In this document: positions 1 to 4,971 of the stretch, piece by piece
Position numbering within the stretch: the stretch's first letter is position 1
Layout: each line of letters begins with the position of its first letter
Source of the DNA: an uncultured Eubacteriales bacterium
Lineage (GTDB): Bacteria; Bacillota; Clostridia; Oscillospirales; Oscillospiraceae
Length of the DNA: 10,926 nucleotides
Direction: 5' to 3'
Assembly: GCA_900550585.1 (NCBI GenBank)
Contig: URST01000068.1
Coordinates: 1 to 10,926 of the forward strand
Program-made: the position numbers and the translations under genes
Notes under the pieces: model-generated
The model's database searches: none
The model's input: only the letters and a program-made list of their open reading frames with translations
What the model was told of the DNA's origin: nothing

Positions 1-101
1 AGTTCGATCCCCGCGAGTATCTGAAGCCCGCCCGCGCCAACATCAAGGAGCTGGTGCGCCACAAGCTGGTGGACGTGCTGGGCTGCGCCGGCAAGGCGTA
101 A
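1..101 (+). CDS. fba: Class II fructose-bisphosphate aldolase, C-terminal end (partial)
   Basis: The reading frame enters from the left edge (first full codon at base 3) and stops with TAA at 99-101, giving 32 residues that begin FDPREYLKPARANIKELV and end LGCAGKA. This DPR-YL-PAR...ELV-HK--VLG-A pattern is how the C-terminus of class II, zinc-dependent fructose-1,6-bisphosphate aldolases of the Firmicutes FbaA type reads, as I recall the family. The enzyme cleaves fructose-1,6-bisphosphate to glyceraldehyde-3-phosphate and dihydroxyacetone phosphate in the cytoplasm. Only the last helix is present, so no catalytic or zinc residue can be checked. The related tagatose-bisphosphate aldolases (GatY/KbaY) cannot be fully excluded. 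No terminator is seen before the next gene, so read-through into it is possible. Confidence 0.72.
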   Translation, partial: FDPREYLKPARANIKELVRHKLVDVLGCAGKA

Positions 102-133
102 ACCTATTGTGAGCGCAGGAAAAATGGAAATCT

Positions 134-140
134 GAGGTGA
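134..140 (+). promoter_or_regulatory. Ribosome-binding site fixing a TTG start
   Basis: GAGGTGA lies 4 bases before the TTG at 145. It supports TTG as the start of the acetyltransferase rather than the internal ATG at 181, which has no purine-rich site in front of it. Confidence 0.6.
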
Positions 141-144
141 TATC

Positions 145-609
145 TTGCCCGCTTCATTTGTTTCCGACCCCGCCCGGCGCATGGAGATCGCCCGCACGAT
201 CCTTTCACAGCTGCCGGAGTGGTTCGGCATTCCTGCCGCTACGGAGGAGTATATCACAGATGCCGCCCGTGAACCCTGCTTTGTTTACGAGAAAGACGGC
301 GCACCGGTGGGTTTTCTTTGTCTTAAGGAAACGGGGCGCAGCACTGTAGAGCTGGCGGTTATGGGCGTTCTGAAGTCCTGCCACCGCAAGGGATACGGTC
401 GTGCGCTGGTGGACGCCGCCGCAGCTTACGCCCGTCAGACGGGGTACGAATTCATGCAGGTCAAGACCGTGCAGATGGGGAAGTACGAGGAGTATGACCG
501 CACCAATCGGTTCTTTCTCAGCTGTGGCTTCAAGGAGTTTGAGGTTTTTCCCACGCTTTGGGACGAGTGGAACCCCTGTCAGATATACGTCCTTTCTCTG
601 AATAAATAA
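145..609 (+). CDS. GNAT-family N-acetyltransferase
   Basis: This 154-residue protein has the length and order of a single-domain GNAT acetyltransferase, which moves an acetyl group from acetyl-CoA to an amine. The acetyl-CoA pyrophosphate-binding motif A is visible as VELAVMGVLKSCHRKGYGRAL (about residues 68-88, with the R/Q-x-x-G-x-G/A core at RKGYGRA). It is followed by helix 3 (LVDAAAAYARQTG) and a motif-B-like stretch YDRTNRFFLSCGFKEFE (117-133). The substrate cannot be read from the sequence. The start is TTG at 145, chosen for its GAGGTGA site. The gene lies 43 bases after the aldolase gene and may be co-transcribed with it. A strong bidirectional hairpin follows the stop. The fold is clear; the biological role is unknown. 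Confidence 0.85.
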   Translation: MPASFVSDPARRMEIARTILSQLPEWFGIPAATEEYITDAAREPCFVYEKDGAPVGFLCLKETGRSTVELAVMGVLKSCHRKGYGRALVDAAAAYARQTGYEFMQVKTVQMGKYEEYDRTNRFFLSCGFKEFEVFPTLWDEWNPCQIYVLSLNK

Positions 610-611
610 GC

Positions 612-646
612 AAAGTCCCGCAAGGCCTATGGCCTTGCGGGACTTT
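612..646. terminator. Bidirectional intrinsic terminator between convergent genes
   Basis: A perfect 16-bp stem (612-627 with 631-646) closes a 3-nt TAT loop, its arms starting AAAGTCCCGC and ending GCGGGACTTT. On the plus strand it runs into TTTTATT and ends the acetyltransferase transcript. On the minus strand it follows the transketolase stop by about 20 bases and runs into CTTTGCTTATTTATT. It probably serves both operons. Confidence 0.9.
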
Positions 647-666
647 TATTGTCATGCATTTTCCCT

Positions 667-1593
667 TTACAGCGTTTCCTTGATCCTGGCCGCGATCTGA
701 TCCGCTGTCAGGCCGTACTCCCGCAGAACATCTGCCGCCTTGCCGGACTGACCGAACTGGTCATTGATGCCGATCTTCCGGAATCTGCAGCAGACCTTGC
801 CCATCAGCACATCGGCCACCGCGTCGCCCAGACCGCCGATGACGCTGTGCTCCTCCACGGTCACCACATTGCCGCACTTCTGTGCATATTCGGTGACGCA
901 GGCCGCATCAATGGGCTTGATGGTATGGACGTTGATGACGCTGATCTCGATACCCTCGGTGGCCAGCAGCTTTGCAGCCTCCAGCGCCTCGTTGACCATC
1001 AGGCCGCAGGCAAACACCGCCGCGTCCTTGCCCTCCCGCAGCACGTTGGCCTTGCCGATCTCGAAGGGGTAGTCCTCCTCGAACACCGGTGTAGCCAGCC
1101 GGGCCAGCCGCATATAGGCAGGACCCTGGAACTCCGCCAGCGCGAAGGTGGCCTTGCGGGCCTCGTTGGCGTCGGCGGGCACGATCACCGTCATGCCGGG
1201 AATCAGCCGCATCAGGCCGATATCCTCCACGGACTGGTGGCTGCCGCCGTCCTCGCCCACGGACACGCCGGCATGGGAGCAGCAGATCTTCACATTGAAC
1301 TTGGGGTAGGCGATGGAGTTGCGGATCTGCTCATAGGCCCGACCTGCGCCGAACATGGCGAAGGTAGAGCAGTAGGGGATCAGCCCCATGGTGGACAGGC
1401 CCGCGCCGATGTTCATCATATTGGCCTCGGCGATGCCGCAGTCGAAGAAGCGGTCGGGATGCGCCGCCTTGAAAAACTTGGTCATGGTCGCGCCGGCCAG
1501 ATCAGCGTCCAGCACCACTACCTTTTTGTTCTGTTCGCCCAGCTCCACGAGGGCCTTGCCGTAGGCTTCACGGGTCGCAATTTTCTCACTCAT
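667..1593 (-). CDS. Transketolase, C-terminal subunit
   Basis: This 308-residue protein is the pyrimidine-binding and C-terminal half of a split transketolase. Together with the N-terminal subunit it moves two-carbon ketol units between pentose and triose/hexose phosphates (non-oxidative pentose phosphate pathway, cytoplasm). Visible features are the Glu of the thiamine-activating GIAEANMM motif (E56), the GAGRAYEQIRNSIAYP segment (about 82-97), SHAGVSVGEDGGSHQ (106-120) with conserved His residues, and a C-terminal domain with VEEHSVIGGLGDAVAD. The length is normal for the split form. The start ATG is 3 bases after the upstream subunit's stop, with GGAGGA inside the end of that gene, so translation is likely coupled. 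A close alternative is a 1-deoxyxylulose-5-phosphate synthase-like half, but the two-subunit organisation favours transketolase. It ends at the shared terminator. Confidence 0.93.
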   Translation of the reverse strand: MSEKIATREAYGKALVELGEQNKKVVVLDADLAGATMTKFFKAAHPDRFFDCGIAEANMMNIGAGLSTMGLIPYCSTFAMFGAGRAYEQIRNSIAYPKFNVKICCSHAGVSVGEDGGSHQSVEDIGLMRLIPGMTVIVPADANEARKATFALAEFQGPAYMRLARLATPVFEEDYPFEIGKANVLREGKDAAVFACGLMVNEALEAAKLLATEGIEISVINVHTIKPIDAACVTEYAQKCGNVVTVEEHSVIGGLGDAVADVLMGKVCCRFRKIGINDQFGQSGKAADVLREYGLTADQIAARIKETL

Positions 1594-1596
1594 GGC

Positions 1597-2406
1597 TCAG
1601 TCCTCCAATTCCTTCAGGGCCTGCTGGCGCTGCTCCTCGTTGGGAGCCTTGCCGTGCCAGCCCACCTGATTTTCCATAAACGAAATGCCCTTGCCCTTTA
1701 CCGTGTGGGCCAGGATGGCCTTGGGCTTACCGGGCATCGCAGGGGCGCTCAGCGCCGCCTCGACGGCGTCCAAATCGTGACCGTCGATCTCGTGCAGATC
1801 GAAGCCGAAGGCCCGCAGCTTGGCGGCCATATCGCCCAGGCTCATGACCTCGTCATTTCTGCCGTCGATCTGCAGCCCGTTGTTGTCCACGATCACCGTC
1901 AGGTTATCCAGCTTGTAGTGGGCGGCGGACATCAGCGCCTCCCAGATCTGTCCCTCCTGGCACTCGCCGTCGCCCAGCAGAGCAAACACTTTCGTGTCCT
2001 TGCCCTGCACCTTGGCGCCCAGCGCCATACCCACAGCGATGGAGCAGCCCTGACCCAGCGAGCCGGTGGAGGCGTCCACGCCCGGCACCTTCTTGCAGTC
2101 GGGGTGGCCCTGCAGGATGCTGTGCAGCTGCCGGAAGTTCTTGAACTCGTCGCGGCTGATGAAGCCCAGCTCCGCCAGCACCGCGTAGTAGCAGGGGGCG
2201 GCATGGCCCTTGCTCAGCACAAAACGGTCACGACCCTCGGCCTTGGGATTCTTGGGATCGACACGCATGTGGTTATAAAACACGCTGACCACCAGCTCCA
2301 CCGCGGAGAGGGAGCCGCCGGGGTGGCCGGAACCGGCATTCGCCGTCATGTTGATGATATCCCTGCGCACCTGCCGGCACACGCGGGAAAGCTCTGCTGT
2401 ATTCAT
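1597..2406 (-). CDS. Transketolase, N-terminal (TPP-binding) subunit
   Basis: This 269-residue protein is the thiamine-diphosphate-binding half of a split transketolase and acts as a heterotetramer with the downstream subunit. Motifs in order are SGHPGGSLSAVEL (26-38), RFVLSKGHAAPCYYA (61-75, substrate/TPP histidine H68), GSLGQG (115-120), and the TPP/magnesium motif starting GDGECQEGQIWEA (145-157) and ending with NN at 175-176. The spacing between GDG and NN fits the family. The ATG at 2404-2406 is preceded by a GGAGGT site (2412-2417). It is the first gene of a two-gene operon with its own promoter at 2438-2466. Bacteria often carry several such pairs, so this one may serve sugar catabolism rather than be the only transketolase. 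Confidence 0.94.
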   Translation of the reverse strand: MNTAELSRVCRQVRRDIINMTANAGSGHPGGSLSAVELVVSVFYNHMRVDPKNPKAEGRDRFVLSKGHAAPCYYAVLAELGFISRDEFKNFRQLHSILQGHPDCKKVPGVDASTGSLGQGCSIAVGMALGAKVQGKDTKVFALLGDGECQEGQIWEALMSAAHYKLDNLTVIVDNNGLQIDGRNDEVMSLGDMAAKLRAFGFDLHEIDGHDLDAVEAALSAPAMPGKPKAILAHTVKGKGISFMENQVGWHGKAPNEEQRQQALKELED

Positions 2407-2437
2407 GGGGGACCTCCATTCCTTTTTGTTCCGTATA

Positions 2438-2466
2438 AGAGTAGCGCATTTTCACCAAAATGTCAA
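2438..2466 (-). promoter_or_regulatory. Putative sigma-A promoter of the transketolase operon
   Basis: On the minus strand a consensus -35 box TTGACA (2461-2466) is followed by a 17-nt spacer and a weak -10 box TACTCT (2438-2443, 3 of 6 matches). It sits about 32 bases before the first transketolase start, in a gap shared with the divergent amidase-domain gene. The -35 match and spacing are good; the -10 is poor, so an activator or a different -10 is possible. Confidence 0.5.
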
Positions 2467-2502
2467 TGAACAGTCCGCCCCAAAACGGCATAGAATGGGG
2501 TC

Positions 2503-2509
2503 GGAGGGG
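2503..2509 (+). promoter_or_regulatory. Ribosome-binding site deciding the amidase start
   Basis: GGAGGGG lies 7 bases before the ATG at 2517. The frame is open from an ATG at 2460, but that one has no such site and overlaps the divergent promoter, so 2517 is the likely start. Confidence 0.75.
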
Positions 2510-2516
2510 ATACAGC

Positions 2517-3020
2517 ATGATCTTTCGGCCATACCGGCGCCTCAACGCCGTTCTGTACGCACACCGCTGGGCATACGGGCGCAACCCGCAGTTCTACGAT
2601 TACGAGGAGATCGGCGGCGACTGCACCAATTTCGCGTCGCAGTGCATTTATGCCGGCACCGGCGTCATGAACTACACGCCCATTTACGGCTGGTACTACA
2701 TAAATCCCGATGACAAATCGCCCGCCTGGGCCGGGGTGGAGTACCTCCACAATTTTCTTACCCGCCCGCAGTCGTCTTTAGGCCCCACGGCACAGGTCAC
2801 GGATGACCTTCGCAGCGCCATGCTGGGCGACGTGATCCAGCTGCGTTTCCGCGGCAATGTGTTCCAGCACTCGCCGGTGGTGGTACAGGCCAGTCTGGAC
2901 GGTTCGCCGGACAAAATACTGCTGGCGGCCCACAGCACCGACGCCGACTGGCGGCCTCTCAGCAGCTACGAATACGAGGCGTACCGCGTCCTGCACATTC
3001 TGGGCTTTTACGACGAGTAA
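2517..3020 (+). CDS. Putative amidase-domain protein (Amidase_6-like), stand-alone
   Basis: This is a 167-residue protein (start ATG at 2517, chosen by its GGAGGGG site). It matches what I recall of the putative amidase domain family (Amidase_6, NlpC/P60-like cysteine hydrolases common in clostridia). It has AHRWAYGRNPQFYDYEEIGG (15-34), then GDCTNFASQ (34-42) with the presumed catalytic cysteine C36, GDVIQ (104-108), QHSPVVV (117-123) with the presumed catalytic histidine H118, and a late HSTD (139-142). Family members are often attached to secreted or cell-wall proteins and are thought to act on peptide or peptidoglycan amide bonds. Here there is no signal peptide, membrane segment or other domain, so a cytoplasmic role or export by another route is open. 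It is a single-gene unit divergent from the transketolase operon. Substrate unknown. Confidence 0.8.
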   Translation: MIFRPYRRLNAVLYAHRWAYGRNPQFYDYEEIGGDCTNFASQCIYAGTGVMNYTPIYGWYYINPDDKSPAWAGVEYLHNFLTRPQSSLGPTAQVTDDLRSAMLGDVIQLRFRGNVFQHSPVVVQASLDGSPDKILLAAHSTDADWRPLSSYEYEAYRVLHILGFYDE

Positions 3021-3025
3021 AAAGG

Positions 3026-3053
3026 GGAGACGGAGGTCTATTCCTCCGTCTCC
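3026..3053 (-). terminator. Intrinsic terminator overlapping the recombinase stop codon
   Basis: An 11-bp perfect stem (3026-3036 with 3043-3053, GGAGACGGAGG / CCTCCGTCTCC) with a 6-nt loop is followed on the minus strand by CCTTTTTA. The recombinase stop codon (3038-3040) lies in the loop, and one arm encodes the last residues of the protein. On the plus strand the hairpin follows the amidase stop but lacks an immediate T tract, so it fits the minus strand best. Confidence 0.7.
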
Positions 3054-4069
3054 TCGTCTGTCTCCTCAATTTTTCCTTTCATTTTAACGCCTGACAAGGG
3101 GTTTGCCTTTGCAGCGACGCGCAGCGCTTCATTGTCGATATGGGTGTATATCTCCGTTGTATTCAGGTGCTCGTGCCCCAGGACCTCCTGCACCGCCTTG
3201 ACATCCACGCCGTTCTGCAGCATCAACGTGGCCGCCGTGTGCCGCAGCTTATGACTGGAATATCGCTCACTGTCCAGTCCCGCCGCCGAGAGGTGCTTTT
3301 TCACCAGTGCGTGAACAGTGGAGCGGCTGATGCGCTTGTTCTGCCCGGAAAGGAACAGCGCGTTCCGATCCCTGCCGCTGACAGGGCGGCGCACCGCCAT
3401 ATACCGTGCCAGTGCGTCCTTGCAGGCGTCGTTGAGATATACCACCCGCACCTTATTGCCCTTGCCCAGCACCCGCAGGGCGTCGTCCTGTATGTCGGTG
3501 ACATCCAGCCCGATCAGTTCGGAAATACGCAGCCCGCAGTTGAGAAACAGCGTCAGGATGCAGTAATCCCGTTCCCGGTGCGGCCCGTCTACCGACTCCA
3601 GCAGGGACAGGCTCTCGTGCAGCGTCAGATAGCGGGGGAGGGCCTTCATCTGCTTGGGCGTGTCCACATCCTTGCAGGGACTCTCCTCCAAAAGGTGCCG
3701 TTTGTTGCAGATATAGTTGAAAAACGACCGGATCGTGGCCAATTTTCTGGCCCGCGATGCCGCATTCAGACCTTTGTTAGAAATTTCACTATTCTGATGC
3801 TGCAGCCGGTCACGGCTGAGATATGTGAGATACCCGTAAATATCCGTCAACGTGATGGACGCGATGAACGGCAGGTCAACGTCCCGGATGTCGATCTCAT
3901 CCAGCCGCTTGTCCGCCAGCGCCGGGTCACGGATCTGCTTCAGATAACGGAAAAAATTCCGCATGTCCAGATAGTATTCATCCACCGTGCGCCGGGAATG
4001 CGCCTTGATGGTCTCGTGGTAGCTGAGAAAGTCCAGCAGCAGCTGGGGCGAATCCAAACGATAATCCAT
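3038..4069 (-). CDS. Xer-type tyrosine recombinase / integrase
   Basis: This 343-residue protein cuts and rejoins DNA at paired core sites through a covalent phosphotyrosine. The N-terminal core-binding (SAM-like) domain covers roughly residues 8-122 (HSRRTVDEYYLDMRNFFRYL, then ARKLATIRSFFNYI). The catalytic domain shows the full set: R181 in GLRISELIGLD, a lysine in LGKGNKVR (K203 or K206), H273 and R276 in SHKLRHTAA, H299 in VLGHEHL, and the nucleophile Y308 in TEIYTHID. It is longer than XerC/XerD (about 300) through extra N-terminal residues (about 45-70 and 88-103) and an acidic tail (EETDEETEE). The ATG has GGAG eight bases upstream. No excisionase or phage gene adjoins it, and it faces away from tRNA-Arg across a gap with palindromes. 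Both a chromosome-dimer-type Xer and an island integrase are possible. Confidence 0.9.
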   Translation of the reverse strand: MDYRLDSPQLLLDFLSYHETIKAHSRRTVDEYYLDMRNFFRYLKQIRDPALADKRLDEIDIRDVDLPFIASITLTDIYGYLTYLSRDRLQHQNSEISNKGLNAASRARKLATIRSFFNYICNKRHLLEESPCKDVDTPKQMKALPRYLTLHESLSLLESVDGPHRERDYCILTLFLNCGLRISELIGLDVTDIQDDALRVLGKGNKVRVVYLNDACKDALARYMAVRRPVSGRDRNALFLSGQNKRISRSTVHALVKKHLSAAGLDSERYSSHKLRHTAATLMLQNGVDVKAVQEVLGHEHLNTTEIYTHIDNEALRVAAKANPLSGVKMKGKIEETDEETEE

Positions 4070-4340
4070 AGTTTATCTCCAAAGCAGATTTGCGCACATG
4101 GCACAAGAAATACAGTTATAGCACAGCAAATGAACATCGCGTCACCGAACGAGAAAAACCGGTAGAAACGATATTGCAGAACTGAGTCCGTCTGAACAAC
4201 ATAGCAATGAAAGTGCGTCAAAGCCATCTCAGGTCACAGCACGGCTGAAGCGTTGCGACTGATGCACTGCGGCCGAAACGGTGCAGCCAAGACCGTCAAA
4301 GCCGCCATATCCAGTCAAAAACGCCGTTTCCCCTCCACTT

Positions 4341-4370
4341 GATTGAACAAAATTTTTATTTTGTTCAATC
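4341..4370. repeat. Perfect 30-nt palindrome, candidate recombinase core site
   Basis: GATTGAACAAAAT (4341-4353) and its exact complement (4358-4370) flank TTTT. Read as 11-bp arms, ATTGAACAAAA and TTTTGTTCAAT, with a 6-bp centre TTTTTA, it has the 11-6-11 form of Xer dif sites, though it does not match the known dif consensus. It lies about 270 bases upstream of the tyrosine recombinase. No T run follows on either strand, and GC content is low for a terminator. A protein operator is the main alternative. Confidence 0.75.
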
Positions 4371-4440
4371 TCATGTACCATCGCATTTTCGGTAGGCGCT
4401 TCCCTCTTGGCATCGTATCAGCGTTTTTCGGCGCTGTCAA

Positions 4441-4471
4441 GATTGAACAAAATAATTGTTCTTGTTCAGTC
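4441..4471. repeat. Degenerate second copy of the palindrome, 100 bp away
   Basis: The left arm GATTGAACAAAAT is repeated exactly, starting 100 bases after the first copy. The right arm is TTGTTCAGTC against TTGTTCAATC in the first, displaced by one base, so the spacer is 7 rather than 6. An inner symmetry GAACAA/TTGTTC also exists. Both copies are followed about 20 bases later by TCGGTAG (4389-4395 and 4491-4497), so the repeated unit may be around 55 bases with much drift. Confidence 0.65.
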
Positions 4472-4546
4472 CGTGCAGTAGCGGTGGTCTTCGGTAGAAC
4501 TGCGTCTACCTGACCAGCTGCTCAACGATACAAGCCTACTATCTAG

Positions 4547-4577
4547 CAGCGTGTGTGACTACTGTTCACACACGCTG
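4547..4577. repeat. 12-bp hairpin of unknown role
   Basis: CAGCGTGTGTGA (4547-4558) pairs perfectly with TCACACACGCTG (4566-4577) around a 7-nt loop. On the plus strand it is followed by TCTTTGCATAT, a weak terminator tail. No gene ends just before it, so it may be part of a small RNA, a recombination region or a remnant. Confidence 0.6.
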
Positions 4578-4579
4578 TC

Positions 4580-4628
4580 TTTGCATATCAGAAACTACTT
4601 GCTGAAACAATGGTTTTAGATATGCAAA
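4580..4628. repeat. 10-bp inverted repeat with wide loop
   Basis: TTTGCATATC (4580-4589) and GATATGCAAA (4619-4628) are exact complements separated by 29 bases; an inner AAAC/GTTT pair could extend the structure. The right arm shares three bases (4626-4628) with the first arm of the tRNA terminator, so the two structures cannot both form fully in one transcript. Confidence 0.55.
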
Positions 4629-4661
4629 AATCCCCGAAATCTTACGATTTCGAGGATTTTT
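4626..4661 (-). terminator. Intrinsic terminator of tRNA-Arg
   Basis: AAAAATCC (4626-4633) and CGAAATC (4635-4641) pair with GATTTCG (4646-4652) and GGATTTTT (4654-4661) around a TTAC loop, with one C/A mismatch. On the minus strand it begins at the final A of the tRNA CCA and ends in a T run followed by GCATATC. The symmetric A/T flanks could also make it act on the plus strand. Confidence 0.8.
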
Positions 4662-4737
4662 GGCACGCCGTGAGGGATTCGAACCCCCGGCCTTCTGGTC
4701 CGTAGCCAGACGCTCTATCCAGCTGAGCTAACGGCGC
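4661..4737 (-). tRNA. tRNA-Arg(ACG)
   Basis: The minus strand folds as a 77-nt tRNA. The acceptor stem is GCGCCGT with ACGGCGT (first pair G-U), and the D arm is GCTCAGCTGGATAGAGC. The anticodon stem TCTGG/CCAGA encloses loop CTACGGA (anticodon ACG, read as ICG for CGN codons after deamination). A 5-nt variable loop AGGCC follows, then the T arm with loop TTCGAAT, discriminator G and an encoded CCA (4661-4663). Its promoter lies 23 bases upstream and its terminator starts at the CCA. tRNA 3' ends are frequent integration targets, but no second copy of this 3' end is seen in the window. Confidence 0.96.
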
Positions 4738-4759
4738 ATGTCTTATCGACAGCTTGGTT

Positions 4760-4788
4760 ATAATACCACACTGCTCCACAAAATGCAA
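4760..4788 (-). promoter_or_regulatory. Promoter of tRNA-Arg
   Basis: On the minus strand, -35 TTGCAT (4783-4788), a 17-nt spacer and -10 TATTAT (4760-4765) precede the tRNA, whose 5' end is 23 bases beyond the -10 box. Spacing and sequence fit sigma-A. Confidence 0.75.
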
Positions 4789-4869
4789 GAGAAATTTTCT
4801 CAAATTTTCATTTTTTCTCCCGGCAAGCGCCGTATGGCGTCTCCCCTGCCCTTCTCCCGGCCAAATGAC

Positions 4870-4898
4870 TTGACGCGGCGCACCGCAGCTCATATAAT
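4870..4898 (+). promoter_or_regulatory. Near-consensus sigma-A promoter of the ABC/HprK/PqqD/S26 operon
   Basis: TTGACG (4870-4875), a 17-nt spacer and a perfect TATAAT (4893-4898) predict a start near 4905 and a leader of about 67 bases. No clear operator or riboswitch fold is visible in the leader. Such a strong promoter suggests constitutive or repressor-controlled expression. Confidence 0.85.
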
Positions 4899-4971
4899 AG
4901 CAGGTGTATGCGCACTTTAACGTCACATTGGCGGTTTTGCGCGTCTCCAGTTCGCTTTCGGGAGGAATACC

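Larger units (their letters stand above)
4070..4660. other. Gene-free stretch between recombinase and tRNA-Arg
   Basis: About 590 bases hold no convincing gene in any frame. Open frames crossing it lack ribosome sites and family resemblance. The stretch is visibly richer in A and T than the flanking genes. It contains a perfect palindrome (4341-4370), a degenerate copy (4441-4471), a short hairpin GGTAGA/TCTACC (4493-4510), a 12-bp hairpin (4547-4577), a wide inverted repeat (4580-4628) and the tRNA terminator (4626-4661). A TATAAC at 4115-4120 on the minus strand could be the recombinase -10 box, but no good -35 is spaced to it. Nothing stands out in 4121-4340. Confidence 0.6.

Noticed and set aside
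649..2469. Long plus-strand open frame (606 codons) across the transketolase genes
   Set aside because: It is antisense to two clear transketolase subunits, its translation is His/Gly/Leu-rich as expected of a complementary frame in GC-rich DNA, and it has no family resemblance.
4341..4370. LexA (SOS) operator
   Set aside because: Gram-positive LexA boxes need GAAC-4-GTTC; here the GAAC and GTTC halves are 14 bases apart.
4661..4737. Direct duplication of the tRNA-Arg 3' end marking an integrated island
   Set aside because: No second copy of the T-arm/acceptor sequence was seen elsewhere in the window; the other end of any island could lie outside it.
4738..4920. 60-codon plus-strand ORF just before the ABC gene as a possible precursor peptide
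   Set aside because: It begins next to the tRNA 5' end, spans the operon promoter (4870-4898), so it cannot be on the operon transcript, and has no ribosome site.
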